Positions 46,686 through 55,805 are shown, numbered from the stretch's first letter. The stretch is 64,000 bases of DNA from Nocardia sp. XZ_19_385 (GCF_015355755.1 NZ_JACVEE010000005.1:186001-250000), one strand, 5' to 3'. Notes: generated by a model not told the origin, from the letters alone. A program made the numbers and translations.

Positions 46686-47156
46686 ATGACTCTGCTGCGA
46701 AAATCCGCGCTGGCCTTGGTAATTCCAGTTGCCGGGGCGCTCGTGGCCACGGCCTCCGGCTCCGCGCAGGCCGAGAGGTATCTCTACGGCGCGATCGCCA
46801 TGGGCGTCAACCGAGTGGGCACGTCCTTCGACTTCCCGGACCAGAGCTCCGCGGACGAAGCCGCCCTGGAGGCGTGCGGCAAAGAGGCCGGCTGCTGGAT
46901 CGCGGTCCGGATTCAGAACGAATGCGGCTCGGTCGCGCAGCTGGAGGTTAAGGCTTTCCCGTGGACTGTGCTACCGGAGGTCCCGGGGTTGTCGGTCCAG
47001 CCGCTGCACTACTACGGCACCGGCGCCACGGCGCGCGAGGCGGAGGCGGCGGCGATGCGGCTCGCGGACGCGCCCCGCATGCAATCGTGGACTTTCCAGA
47101 TTGTGCGGGCGCCCTTCATCTTGGACACCATCTGCACCTCGAACGCCCGCCGCTGA
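46686..47156 (+). CDS. DUF4189-like secreted protein, copy B
   Basis: 156 residues; signal peptide cleaved near AQA-ERYLYG. Same domain as the preceding gene: LYGAIAM, DEAALEACGKEAGCWIAVRI, YYGTGATAREAEAAAM and the shared ending FxLDTICTSNA. The first ten codons are nearly identical at DNA level to those of copy A, so this is a tandem duplication. Convergent with the kinase gene. Confidence 0.8.
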   Translation: MTLLRKSALALVIPVAGALVATASGSAQAERYLYGAIAMGVNRVGTSFDFPDQSSADEAALEACGKEAGCWIAVRIQNECGSVAQLEVKAFPWTVLPEVPGLSVQPLHYYGTGATAREAEAAAMRLADAPRMQSWTFQIVRAPFILDTICTSNARR

Positions 47157-47159
47157 GCG

Positions 47160-48479
47160 TCACCCCGGATATTGGTGTGCTCGCGTCTGCGGCACCACCG
47201 GCGGATCCCCGGCCGGAGGATTCGCCGGACGCTGGACGGGTGGCACGTACTGCTGGGTGGGCGGCGGCGCGCTGGCGACCGGCTCGTGCGTCTCGACCAT
47301 ATCGGCGGTCGGCGGTGCGCTGGCCGGGGCCGGGGCCGATGTAACCGACTGTGGCACAACGGTCGTCGACGTCGCGGGGCTGGTGGTGGGGGAGTCTTCG
47401 CGCATCGTGAATGCCGCGCCGACCACCACGCCGACACCGGCCAGCAGCAGACCCGACAGCATCGCGAACCGCTGCTTGCGCGCCGAACCGCCGGTATCGT
47501 CCGGCTCCGCGCTGCCCGGCAGCGGCGGGGTGGGATCGTTCCGACGCGGGACCGGTGCGCCACGGATGACGGTCGGTACCGCCGCCTGATTGATCGCTGG
47601 GGGGCTCGAAACCCCGACCGGCCGTCGCTTTTCCAGGGCCACCGCCGGTAGCAGGGCCCGGGCGGCGGCCTCGGCGAGGGCGGTGCAGGTGGGGTATCGA
47701 TCCTGCGGCGACTTGGCCATCGCGGTAGCGATCACCGCATCCAGTTCGGCGGGTAGCTCTGGACGGTGATCGCTCGGCGCGGGTGGCGACGCGCTCAGGT
47801 GCGCGCCGATCACCGCGGCCTGATCCTTGCGCGGGAACGGCTGCTGACCGGTCAGCAGTTGAAACAGCGTGCAGCCCAGCGAATAGACGTCGGCGTGGCG
47901 GCCGGCGGGCGCGTTGGTGAAGCGCTCCGGAGCGGCATAGGCGAAGGTCGCGGCGATACCGGAGAGCGTGACGGTGTCGTCGAGGGTGCGGGCGATTCCG
48001 AAATCGGTGAGCACCGCCCGCTCACCATGCCGGGGACTGTTCTCGACCAGCAGATTCGCCGGTTTGACATCCCGGTGCAGGACACCCTGATCGTGCGCGT
48101 AATCCAGCGCGTGCGCGGCATCGGTGAGCAACCGCACCGCCCGCGCGGCCTCGAGTCCACCCGGATGCGCGGTCAGCAACCCGGCCGCGTCACCGCCGTC
48201 GATATAGCGCATCGCCAGCCACAGCGCCGGATCCTCGGCGGCGCTGCGGTCATAGACCGCAACGATATTCGGGTGATCGAGCCCCGCGGCGACGGTCGCT
48301 TCCCGATCGAAGGCGGCGCGCGTCTTCTGATCCGCGGTGAACGAGTTGGCGAGCACCTTCAGCGCGACCCGGCGCTGCAACCGTGGATGCTCGGCCAGGT
48401 ACACCGTGCCCATTCCGCCCGTCCCGAGCACCCGTTCGATGGTGAAACCGGCGAAATGCGCCCCCGGCTGCAAACTCAC
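47160..48479 (-). CDS. PknB-like membrane Ser/Thr protein kinase
   Basis: 439 residues. Kinase domain 1-270: GTGGMGTVYLAE loop, Lys41 (VALKVL), HRDVKPANLLV catalytic loop, DFGIART, APE and a SLGCTLFQLLTG helix. One TM helix (AMLSGLLLAGVGVVVGAAF, ~350) and a short Pro/Ser/Thr-rich external tail without PASTA domains, so it is not PknB itself. The GTG at 48479 is chosen because GGGGAGGG lies just upstream; two GTG codons further up are alternatives. Confidence 0.92.
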   Translation of the reverse strand: MSLQPGAHFAGFTIERVLGTGGMGTVYLAEHPRLQRRVALKVLANSFTADQKTRAAFDREATVAAGLDHPNIVAVYDRSAAEDPALWLAMRYIDGGDAAGLLTAHPGGLEAARAVRLLTDAAHALDYAHDQGVLHRDVKPANLLVENSPRHGERAVLTDFGIARTLDDTVTLSGIAATFAYAAPERFTNAPAGRHADVYSLGCTLFQLLTGQQPFPRKDQAAVIGAHLSASPPAPSDHRPELPAELDAVIATAMAKSPQDRYPTCTALAEAAARALLPAVALEKRRPVGVSSPPAINQAAVPTVIRGAPVPRRNDPTPPLPGSAEPDDTGGSARKQRFAMLSGLLLAGVGVVVGAAFTMREDSPTTSPATSTTVVPQSVTSAPAPASAPPTADMVETHEPVASAPPPTQQYVPPVQRPANPPAGDPPVVPQTRAHQYPG

Positions 48480-48560
48480 GACCACCCTCCCCGGCACCGG
48501 CCGCGCACCCGAAATGTGCTGCGACCCTGAGACAATCTAGCCCAATCGGATGGCCCCGGC

Positions 48561-48872
48561 TCAGGCTTGCTCGGCGGCGGCGATGAGCGCGCGCAGGGCG
48601 GTCAGTTCGGCGTCGAAAGCGGCCCGGCCCGGGTCGGTGATCGTCAGCCAGGTCTTCGGCCGCCCCCGGCCGGTGCTGCGCCGGGCGGTGATGAGGGCGG
48701 CGTCCTCGAGGACTTTGAGGTGCCGGTTCAGGTTGCCGTCGGTGAGCCGTAGCTGATCGCGCAGCACCCCGAACTCCATGGCGACTCCGGAGCGGAGCAG
48801 CGCCAGGATGCCGAGCCGGATCCGTTGGTGCACAGTGTCATCCAGCCCGAGGATGGGGTGCGGCTCGGTCAT
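48561..48872 (-). CDS. Winged-helix transcriptional regulator (HTH_27/ArsR-MarR-like)
   Basis: 103 residues: DTVHQRIRLGILALLRSG, then MEFGVLRDQLRLTDGNLNRHLKVLEDAALI (recognition helix) and the wing RRSTGRGRPKTWLTITDPGR. This single-domain type commonly controls its own operon. Its start overlaps the stop of the membrane-protein gene (ATGA), yet it is the second gene, so both depend on one promoter containing a long dyad at 49433-49476. Confidence 0.88.
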   Translation of the reverse strand: MTEPHPILGLDDTVHQRIRLGILALLRSGVAMEFGVLRDQLRLTDGNLNRHLKVLEDAALITARRSTGRGRPKTWLTITDPGRAAFDAELTALRALIAAAEQA

Positions 48873-49453
48873 GGCGTCGGCCCGGTCTCGGCGCGCATCA
48901 GCTCCGTAACCGCCGCCACCGCCGCGGTGAGGCCGACGACGAGCGCGATCCAGGCATACCCGTGCTCCGGCTCGATGACCGCCACGGCCACCGACACACC
49001 GATCGTGGCCAGCGCGACCACGGCCGTCGCCGCCGACCGCAGCGCCACGGCGAACACCGCCAGCCCCAACCCGACCGCCAGCCAGGGCGCGACCATGGCC
49101 CACGCGCCGTCGTACACCCAGCCGATGACTTCGGCGGCGACCACCATGGCGATCCCGGTAATCAGCACAGCTACCCCACGCACGTCGGGCAACTGCGCCG
49201 GTCGGCGCACGAAATACCAGCCGCAAACCACCGCAGTGAGCGGCGAGACGACAAGCCAATACCAGCCGACGCCGTTGCGGGCATTCAGCAGCAGCGTCGC
49301 CGGCACCGAGGCCAGCACCGCCACCGCCACACACAACAGGGGAAACCACATGGGAGCAGCCAACTTCCACCCCCGCTGGGTCAGCGTCGTCATATTGCCG
49401 AGAAGCTGTCGAGCATCCTCGGCACCCGGATTACTTTGTGATGCAGAGTTCAT
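48869..49453 (-). CDS. Small multi-pass membrane protein, co-transcribed with winged-helix regulator
   Basis: 194 residues with about six hydrophobic helices (WFPLLCVAVAVLASVPATLL, YWLVVSPLTAVVCGWYFV, AVLITGIAMVVAAEVIGWVY and others). No family known to me; genes of this kind are often paired with the small winged-helix regulators. ATG at 49453 with GAGG very close upstream; the start codon lies inside the operator dyad. Confidence 0.75.
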   Translation of the reverse strand: MNSASQSNPGAEDARQLLGNMTTLTQRGWKLAAPMWFPLLCVAVAVLASVPATLLLNARNGVGWYWLVVSPLTAVVCGWYFVRRPAQLPDVRGVAVLITGIAMVVAAEVIGWVYDGAWAMVAPWLAVGLGLAVFAVALRSAATAVVALATIGVSVAVAVIEPEHGYAWIALVVGLTAAVAAVTELMRAETGPTP

Positions 49454-49476
49454 ACCTCAACTCTGCGCTGCAAAGT
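49433..49476. promoter_or_regulatory. Long symmetric dyad, probable autoregulatory operator
   Basis: Each arm has two blocks with the same spacing: ACTTTG (49433-49438), 4 nt, GCAGAGTT (49443-49450); centre of 8 nt; AACTCTGC (49459-49466), 4 nt, CAAAGT (49471-49476). All 14 positions per arm pair. It covers the start codon of the membrane-protein gene (CAT at 49451-49453), so binding would block initiation or transcription. ACTTTG/CAAAGT half-sites are typical of small winged-helix autoregulators. Confidence 0.75.
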
Positions 49477-49484
49477 CATCCCGC

Positions 49485-50210
49485 TCAAGCTTTTTCAAGC
49501 TGCCTTGACGTGCTCGTATGGCGGCATACCAGCATCTGGTTGCCTCCAGCCTGGAACTCGTAGGCGACAGTGGTGATGCGTCCCTCGATTCCGTGGGCTC
49601 TCAGCTGGATGAGCAGTTCGTCCATATCCGGGTAGCGCGTGCTGGCGCCGATTGCCACGAGCGGGAAGATCCGTAGCTCACCCGTCGTGACACGCATCAA
49701 TTCGAGGATCGCGCGCAGGTGGAAGTCGTAGTCCAGGTCGTCGGCGTAGCTGAAGAGCAGGTGCGAGCTCAATACGAGCTCGAAGTCGTTGTCGGCAAAG
49801 GGGAGTGTGGGCAGGCGGCCGGCAACATAGCGTTCCGGATCCTGGTGGGCATGCGCAGCGAATCGTTGAGCCGCCTGCTGCCGCAATCTATTGTGTTCGT
49901 CAGGATCGGCGAAGAAGGTCCAGCGGTACTGACTCTGGTTGGCTCGGACATATCGATTGCCACGCTCGGCTTCCGCTACAGCACCCGCGGCAACCTCGCG
50001 GACGCCATTGCCGAAGTACGCGACGTCGCAGCCGGTGACGTCACCGCCACGACGACTTACCTCGGCGGTGAATCCCGCTGCGCCGCTGGGGCAGTCCAAG
50101 ATCCGCCGCTCGAGGTCGGCGTCACTGAGACCGAACATCGCTCGATACTCGTCCAGCGAACGGGAACTGATCAGAATCCGACCGAAACTCTGCTCGTCCT
50201 GGTGGGTCAT
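49485..50210 (-). CDS. SAM-dependent methyltransferase-like protein
   Basis: 241 residues. Motif I ILDCPSGAAGFTAEVSRRGG followed by DVTGCDVAYF, and LPFADNDFELVLSSHLLFSY with LMRVTTGELRIFPLV are the class I methyltransferase core; the glycine pattern SGAAG is looser than the usual GxGxG. The phrase VAIGASTRYPDMDELLIQL is typical of a subgroup of uncharacterised actinobacterial proteins. Start ATG 50210. Substrate unknown. Confidence 0.75.
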   Translation of the reverse strand: MTHQDEQSFGRILISSRSLDEYRAMFGLSDADLERRILDCPSGAAGFTAEVSRRGGDVTGCDVAYFGNGVREVAAGAVAEAERGNRYVRANQSQYRWTFFADPDEHNRLRQQAAQRFAAHAHQDPERYVAGRLPTLPFADNDFELVLSSHLLFSYADDLDYDFHLRAILELMRVTTGELRIFPLVAIGASTRYPDMDELLIQLRAHGIEGRITTVAYEFQAGGNQMLVCRHTSTSRQLEKA

Positions 50211-50415
50211 TGTTGGCGCTCGTTCCTCTATTCCAGGGCTACCTCACGCCCGGCTGAACGAGACGTCGATGAACGACGGGACCTCGGCCGCTGGTGAGGC
50301 GGCCACGACACACAGTTGTCAGCCGCTAGGAGTGCGGCCACCAGAGCTGCGCGAAGGTCATCACCAGCCAATTAGAGCACAGGCTCGCACCGCGAACGGG
50401 GCGCCAGAGCTATGT

Positions 50416-50430
50416 GTTACGGTTTGTAAC
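50416..50430. promoter_or_regulatory. Inverted repeat GTTAC-n5-GTAAC, candidate TetR-type operator
   Basis: GTTAC-GGTTT-GTAAC lies 52 bp upstream of the alpha/beta-hydrolase start, in an otherwise unremarkable 271-bp gap (50211-50481). The half-sites resemble those of some fatty-acid TetR regulators. The 5-bp spacing argues against a GlnR box. Confidence 0.4.
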
Positions 50431-50481
50431 GTCTATTTCGGGGCGGTTCGGCCGTCCATCGCCGAGAGGAATCGACCTCCG

Positions 50482-51531
50482 ATGACGTGGTTCACCACCA
50501 GCCTGCCGCCCGCGCTGCGCAACGGCTGGGCGCTGACCTTCGGCGGCGGCATCGAAATGCCCACGCGCACACCGTCGACCGTACTCTACGACCTGCCGCA
50601 CCGGCAGTTGCGCAGCTTCGACCGGGAGACCCCGGCCACCGGCAACCCGGTTCTGCTGGTGCCGCCGCTGGCCGTGGACGCCTTCTGCTACGACCTGCGA
50701 CCGGGCCAGAGCCTGGCGCAGTTCCTGCTCGACAGCGGCCGGCAGCCCTACGTCATCGACTACGGCCGGATCACCGCCGCCGACCGCGACCTCGGGCTGG
50801 AGGAGTGGATCGACGACATCGTCCCGACCGCCGTCGCCCACCTCAGCGCCCGGCACGACGGCGCGGACGTCGACGTCATCGGCTGGTCCCTGGGCGGAAT
50901 CATCAGCCTGCTCACCGCCGCGGACCACGCCGACCTGCCACTCGGCTCTGTCACCACCCTGGGCTCGCCCATGGACTTCGGCTGCAACATCCTGCTCAAA
51001 CCGGTCCGGATGTTCGCCAAATTCACCGGCGGCCGCGAAATCGCCTACGCGACACACCTTTTCAACGGCATCCCCGGCTTCTTCGTGCAGGCGGGCTTCC
51101 GCGGCATGTCCCTGTCGCGGGAGCTCACCCGCCCGCTGTTCATCGCCCGCAACCTCCAGGACACCGAGGCCCTGGCCCGCATGGAAGCCATCGACCGCTT
51201 CATCGACGCCATGCCCGGCTACCCCGGCCGCCTCTACCGCCAGACCTACCGCCAGCTCATCGTCGCCAACGAACTCGCCCGCGGCCAAGTCCACCTGACC
51301 GCCGACCGCGTCATCGACCTGGCCAAACTCAGCTGCCGCGTCCTACTCCTCGGCAGCAACGGCGACACCCTCGCCCCCGCCGCCACCATCGCCCCCGGCG
51401 TCGAAATCCTCACCGGCGCAGCCGAAGTCGAATTCGCCAACGTACCCGGCCTAAACCACCTGGCGCTGATCGCCGGTCCGCAGGCCCGCACCACGACATG
51501 GCCGCTCATCGACGAATTCCTGGCGCACTAG
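50482..51531 (+). CDS. Alpha/beta hydrolase (PhaC/acyltransferase-like)
   Basis: 349 residues. Nucleophile elbow VIGWSLGGIISLL (Ser of GWSLGG), oxyanion region LLVPPLAVDAFCYDL, acid Asp in LGSNGDTLAP and His in PGLNHLAL complete the triad. The layout PVLLVPPL...YVIDYG...DVIGWSLGG is that of PhaC-like hydrolases common in mycobacteria and Nocardia, where Ser often replaces the synthase Cys. Probably acts on acyl-CoA or lipids; substrate unknown. ATG 50482 with GAGAGGA upstream; sequence before it is not coding. Confidence 0.82.
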   Translation: MTWFTTSLPPALRNGWALTFGGGIEMPTRTPSTVLYDLPHRQLRSFDRETPATGNPVLLVPPLAVDAFCYDLRPGQSLAQFLLDSGRQPYVIDYGRITAADRDLGLEEWIDDIVPTAVAHLSARHDGADVDVIGWSLGGIISLLTAADHADLPLGSVTTLGSPMDFGCNILLKPVRMFAKFTGGREIAYATHLFNGIPGFFVQAGFRGMSLSRELTRPLFIARNLQDTEALARMEAIDRFIDAMPGYPGRLYRQTYRQLIVANELARGQVHLTADRVIDLAKLSCRVLLLGSNGDTLAPAATIAPGVEILTGAAEVEFANVPGLNHLALIAGPQARTTTWPLIDEFLAH

Positions 51532-51535
51532 ACCC

Positions 51536-51886
51536 CTATCCCCAGGTCGCCTGATTGGGTACCGACGAGCTGAAGATGACGTAGAAGAACTGCCCGGGCA
51601 CCAGCTCGTTCATGTCATGCCAACCACCCCCGGGATCCCGCTGGTAGAACCGCCGAATCCCGGTGCCGTCGTCAAAGCACACGATATTCGAGGTCCCGAA
51701 CGGGCTCCAGTACATCGCTGTATTCGGCCGCGGCGCCTCGAGCGGCGTCCGGAACAAATGGCCGCACGGCGTGATCACCGGGTGGTAGATCGTCGGCTGC
51801 GCCGCGGCAACCGGCGCGAGCCCGGCGAGCCCGGCGGCGGCGACCGCGGCGGCGGTGAGTCCTCGGCGGATAGCGAAACGCATCAT
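51536..51886 (-). CDS. Small secreted protein
   Basis: 116 residues with a Sec signal (RRGLTAAAVAAAGLAGLAPV, cleavage after AAAQP near residue 30). The ~86-residue mature part has two Cys (TPCGHLF, IVCFDDG), likely one disulfide, and is rich in aromatic residues (MYWSPFG, FYVIF). No family recognised. GAGGAG 6 nt before the ATG. Convergent with the hydrolase (4-bp gap). Confidence 0.72.
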   Translation of the reverse strand: MMRFAIRRGLTAAAVAAAGLAGLAPVAAAQPTIYHPVITPCGHLFRTPLEAPRPNTAMYWSPFGTSNIVCFDDGTGIRRFYQRDPGGGWHDMNELVPGQFFYVIFSSSVPNQATWG

Positions 51887-52027
51887 TCCTGCTCCTCACT
51901 GTCGGATTCGTCTTCGTGGTGCTGCCCGTGACTCTACGGAAACCGGCACAACAGATTCCGGCGCAACCGATGACAAGTTCATGGTCAACCGCACACACTG
52001 GTGAGGCAGTTGTACGGAGGGGCATCG

Positions 52028-53872
52028 ATGAGAATTCGACCGCGGCAACAACTCCTGGATCTCTGGCGCGCACACCTGAAAACCTCATATCGCGACGACG
52101 CGTGGGTCTGGGGCGGACGCGACGGCAGCAATGCGATCAGCGACGCCGAGCAACTGATGTGCCTGCTGTACCCGGCGACCGAGCTGGCGAGTTTCGCCTT
52201 GGACCCCGACTCCATCGCGACGGCCGACGATGTCGCCTCGGTGCTGTCGGTTCTTGGCGACGACATCCAGATCGGCGGCGCCCTGGTCAGGATGATCGAA
52301 GAGTTCTTCGACCGCTACACCGACGCCGACGGCGAGCCGATCTTCGCCGGCGGCAGCTATTTTCGCGATATCGGACACGGCGAGCCCACCCCGGCGCAGC
52401 GTGAACTCGACGTGGTGGACGCCTACTCGATGTCGTTGAGCCTGTGCATCGCGGCACTGCGCTTTCTGCGCGGATTGCAGCGCTACCTGCATCAGGAGGT
52501 CCGCCGCGAAGCTCGGCGGCTGAACGAACAGATCAACGCGCTGACGCCGCGGGTGAGCTCCCGGCTGACCTCCGCGATGGTGGGCCTCATCCGCAGCTTC
52601 GTCATTCACACCCCACCCTTCGCATCCCCAGCCGGCCAAGAGATTCTGGCGCTGGTCAACCAGACCGGGGCGGACGCCAAGGACGTGATTGCCGACTTCT
52701 CCGCCGCGCTCGAACAGATCCGGGTTCAGGCAGCCAACGACGTTCGCACCAGCCAGGTCCCCGACATCGATCTGTACGACGACAGTTTGGCCTTCGAGTG
52801 TGGATGGAGCTGGGGTATCGATGCCAGGGCGGGTGACGTGGACGAAGTCGCGAGCCGGATCGGCAAGCAGCCGGGCTACGCGGTGTCCGAGCCCGACCTC
52901 TACTTCACACTCGTCGTCCTCGAAGGCATCAAGGACCTGTACTCGCAGCGCACCCAGGAGCCGGATCTGCTCGACGGTCACCAACTGCAGCTCGCCGAGT
53001 CACTCAAACGACGCGCGGAACTGACCCAGCGATTCTGGTCCACGATCTCCCGCTTCGGCACCGGGCGCTGGCCGCTGGAGGACCTGCCGTGGCGGACCTC
53101 CGACGCCAAGCAGTCCGACTACTACAGCCTGGTCGTGACGGCCTTCCTGATCCAGGATCTGCTGGAACGGGAGTCCACCACCGACCTTTCCCGCACCGTC
53201 GCAGTGCTCACTCAGCTGGCCCAGCGGGCGCGGATCATCAACCGGGAAGTTCCTGACGATCCGGCCGCCATCCTGCACTACCCCGGAATCACTCTGACGC
53301 TCAAGGGATCCGAGGGCGATATCGGTGGCCCCTTGCTGGGTTATCAGGTCGGTGACTTCAGCACGCTGCTGCTCAAGCGCAGCCTGCAGGCGGCCCGGCT
53401 GGCCCGTGATGTCGGGATTCGGGAACAGCTCTTCGACCTCGCCACCTCGGCTATGGCGCATATGCAATCCCGGGCCATCAGCCACGGACGCTCCGTCGGC
53501 CTGTGGGACAACCTCGCTCCGACCGGCAATTCGGCCGATCCCGCGCCGTCCTGGTTCCTGACCGAGCGGATGATGGAGTGCCTGGTTGTCGCGCACTACA
53601 CCTTCTCCGGGCCCCCGTTGGCCACCCGGGCGATGGTGCACACCGTGATCGGCAAGATCACCGAGGCCGAGCACCTGTTGAATCAGGAGCTGCTTCAGAT
53701 CAGCGACGCCGCCTACTCACCGAGCTTCGCGGAGCTGGCGGCGATAGAGCTGTCTCTGGACCGCGCGCGGGCCATCCTGACCAAACGGCCGCATACTGCG
53801 GAGAGCTTGGCCACCGACGCGTTGCTGCGCCTCAATTCGCTGGCCTACGCCCGCGAGGACGCCAACCGATGA
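52028..53872 (+). CDS. SCO2524-family protein, cassette 1
   Basis: 614 residues, predicted soluble and mostly helical, no TM. It opens MRIRPRQQLLDLWRAHLKTS and shares with its copy at 57960 the blocks SDAEQLMCLLYPATE, VVDAYSMSLSLC, FECGWSWG, RFGTGRWPLEDLPWRT, a D-KQSDYYSLVVTAFLIQDL run and TERMMECLV. From memory these are the hallmarks of proteins NCBI names after S. coelicolor SCO2524; function unknown. ATG 52028 with CGGAGGGG upstream. First gene of a four-gene run with overlapping stops and starts (SCO2524-2523-2522-2521). Confidence 0.8.
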   Translation: MRIRPRQQLLDLWRAHLKTSYRDDAWVWGGRDGSNAISDAEQLMCLLYPATELASFALDPDSIATADDVASVLSVLGDDIQIGGALVRMIEEFFDRYTDADGEPIFAGGSYFRDIGHGEPTPAQRELDVVDAYSMSLSLCIAALRFLRGLQRYLHQEVRREARRLNEQINALTPRVSSRLTSAMVGLIRSFVIHTPPFASPAGQEILALVNQTGADAKDVIADFSAALEQIRVQAANDVRTSQVPDIDLYDDSLAFECGWSWGIDARAGDVDEVASRIGKQPGYAVSEPDLYFTLVVLEGIKDLYSQRTQEPDLLDGHQLQLAESLKRRAELTQRFWSTISRFGTGRWPLEDLPWRTSDAKQSDYYSLVVTAFLIQDLLERESTTDLSRTVAVLTQLAQRARIINREVPDDPAAILHYPGITLTLKGSEGDIGGPLLGYQVGDFSTLLLKRSLQAARLARDVGIREQLFDLATSAMAHMQSRAISHGRSVGLWDNLAPTGNSADPAPSWFLTERMMECLVVAHYTFSGPPLATRAMVHTVIGKITEAEHLLNQELLQISDAAYSPSFAELAAIELSLDRARAILTKRPHTAESLATDALLRLNSLAYAREDANR

Positions 53873-54810
53873 GACTCCGGGGCAGTGAGCCGGTGCTGGT
53901 ATTCGCAACCTCCGACAAAGGCGGTACCGGCCGGTCGGTCACCAGCTGCAACATCGCGTACCGGCTGCACCTGCGCGGGCACGATGTGGCCTATGTCGAC
54001 TTCGATTTCGGTTCCCCGACGGCCGGCGCGCTATTCGAGATCGGCTGCGCCGTCCGCGGCGTCACCGAGGGGCGCGGAATGCACTCCTACCTGCTCGATC
54101 AGGTCGGTGAGGCATCGCGGCTGGATGTCACCCGGACCACCGACCGGCCGGTGCTGCGCCGCGTCCCGCCCGGAGCCGGCAAGCTGGTGCTCTTCCCGGG
54201 TGATGAGGGCGGTGCGGAGTTCACCCGCTGCGACGACGCCATGGTGGCGCGAGTGGGAGTGTTCCTGTCGTCGTTGCTGCGCGAATTCAGCGTGGTGATG
54301 GTCGATCTCAGTGCTGGGCGCTCGATCGCTCTGGAGCTCGCGCTGCGGGCCACCGCCTCGAATATGCTGCGGCACCAGCCGCATCGATGGCTGGTCTTCC
54401 ACCGCTGGACGCATCAGCATGTACTGGCGGCCGGTGGCCTGATGCACGGATCGCACGGGCTGATCAAGACCGGGAGCGAGTGGGGACACGACCGGGACGC
54501 GCTGCTCGCGGCGACGCGCTGTGTGCGTACTGCCGTTCCCTCGGCGGCCCGGACCCGTACCGCGGGCCGCCCGTCCCAGGCCACGTGGCTGGACGAACAG
54601 GCCATCGCGCTGCGGGAACTGGCGATTGCCAACGGTATCGGCGCCGCCATGGTGCTCGGTCAGACACCGATCGAGCCGATGCTGCAGTGGCGCGAACAGC
54701 TGATCCTGGATGCCGATGTCAACGCCGGGCTGGCCAACGAGTCCACGGTCGAGGCGTACATACAGCTGGCGCGGCGATTGACCGACACGTCGACCTGGGA
54801 TCTGGAGTGA
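53869..54810 (+). CDS. SCO2523-family variant P-loop NTPase (ParA/MinD-like), cassette 1
   Basis: 313 residues. ParA/MinD-like: VFATSDKGGTGRSVTSCN (KGG 17-19, then TGRS), switch-I-like VDFDFGSPTAGALFEIG (43-59) and VVMVDLSAGRSIAL as the Walker B strand. The signature lysine of KGG is kept, but the P-loop lysine of KGGxGKS is Arg here, as in its paralogue. Nucleotide binding may persist while hydrolysis is altered. Start chosen at ATG 53869, overlapping the SCO2524 stop (ATGA); the frame is open further upstream but only inside that gene. Confidence 0.85.
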   Translation: MRLRGSEPVLVFATSDKGGTGRSVTSCNIAYRLHLRGHDVAYVDFDFGSPTAGALFEIGCAVRGVTEGRGMHSYLLDQVGEASRLDVTRTTDRPVLRRVPPGAGKLVLFPGDEGGAEFTRCDDAMVARVGVFLSSLLREFSVVMVDLSAGRSIALELALRATASNMLRHQPHRWLVFHRWTHQHVLAAGGLMHGSHGLIKTGSEWGHDRDALLAATRCVRTAVPSAARTRTAGRPSQATWLDEQAIALRELAIANGIGAAMVLGQTPIEPMLQWREQLILDADVNAGLANESTVEAYIQLARRLTDTSTWDLE

Positions 54811-55805
54811 TGCGCTTGCCCACCTATCGTGAAGCCTCGGAGGAAGCGTCCATCGTGCCGCTGCCCACGGCACATCTCTCGATGGAGATCGGCCACTTCT
54901 CATTCGATGAGATCCTTGACGAGACCGAGCGGGTCCAGGCCGAGTTCCGTCGCGCTGTCCCGCTGGTCCAGGCCTTCACGGAAAGCGCTCGCGTCGAGTT
55001 CGGCCCGGATGCCACAGTGAGTACCTGTTACCTCTTGGACGATTACTTCCAGCCTGACGTCGAACCGGCCAAGGTGCTCGACCGGTTGCTCGCCGCTGCC
55101 GACGACGCCGGCCTGACCATCGACTATCTGGGCCGGGAATCCGGTTGCCACGAGGCCCCGGTCTTTGCGGGCGGCGTAGCGGTCGGCGACCCGATCCCGG
55201 TTGCCGAGATGGTGGCTGCCCGCCTTGTCGCCCAACCCGAGGACGAGGAAACGGCCAATGGCGGGCGGCCGCCCACGACCGAATCCGGTTGGTTGTGCAA
55301 TGGCCGCCGGGAACGGAACGGCGGTTCCCGGCTGGCGATGCACCCGGAACCGTATCGGCCACCGCAGGAGTACGGCCGGCGCGAGCATTCGATCTTCCTC
55401 GACGTGGAACTGTGGCATAACCGGGGTGCCTCCCGGCGCTGGTCCTGCGCATTTCTCGCAGCGGTGTGGCAACTGTTGCGGTTGGGAATGCTCCGCTATC
55501 ACGGTGCGGCGGTAGCGGAACCGCAGGAGTGGTCGACCGGCCGAGAGTGGCCGATCCGGTGGAAAGAGCTACCGCCGGTGATCCGGCTCAATCCGAGCGC
55601 GGAGCCCTTCACGGCGTACCGGACACTATCCATGCTGCCCAAGCGCTATCTGCCGATCGAGCACGCCGTGCGTGTCATCCTCGACCATCTGGCACTCGAC
55701 GACGACGTCGCCGCCCATGCCGCGGCCCGCGGTCGTGCGGAGCAGGTTCCGTTGCCGGTCAAAGTTGTTGAACGCGTGGGACATCTACTCCTCGACGGGA
55801 CGTGA
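54810..55805 (+). CDS. SCO2522-family protein, cassette 1
   Basis: 331 residues, soluble. Blocks shared with the copy at 60708: LSMEIGHF, VSTCYLLDDYF, IDYLGRESGC, ESGWLCNGRRE, GRREHSIFLDVELW, WQLLRLGMLRYHG, LNPSAEPFTAY and KRYLPIEHAVRVIL. Conserved Cys, His and Trp residues could form a metal or active site, but no known fold is recognised. TGATG overlap with the P-loop gene; GTGA overlap with the next gene. Confidence 0.78.
   Translation: MRLPTYREASEEASIVPLPTAHLSMEIGHFSFDEILDETERVQAEFRRAVPLVQAFTESARVEFGPDATVSTCYLLDDYFQPDVEPAKVLDRLLAAADDAGLTIDYLGRESGCHEAPVFAGGVAVGDPIPVAEMVAARLVAQPEDEETANGGRPPTTESGWLCNGRRERNGGSRLAMHPEPYRPPQEYGRREHSIFLDVELWHNRGASRRWSCAFLAAVWQLLRLGMLRYHGAAVAEPQEWSTGREWPIRWKELPPVIRLNPSAEPFTAYRTLSMLPKRYLPIEHAVRVILDHLALDDDVAAHAAARGRAEQVPLPVKVVERVGHLLLDGT

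Noticed and set aside
49485..50210. Assigning the methyltransferase as the SCO2525 partner of the cassettes
   Set aside because: It is on the other strand, separated from cassette 1 by two unrelated genes, and I cannot confirm resemblance to SCO2525 from sequence alone.
53503..53868. N-terminal extension of the cassette 1 P-loop protein
   Set aside because: The extra sequence is the SCO2524-like gene in another frame; the cassette 2 paralogue starts right at the P-loop strand.
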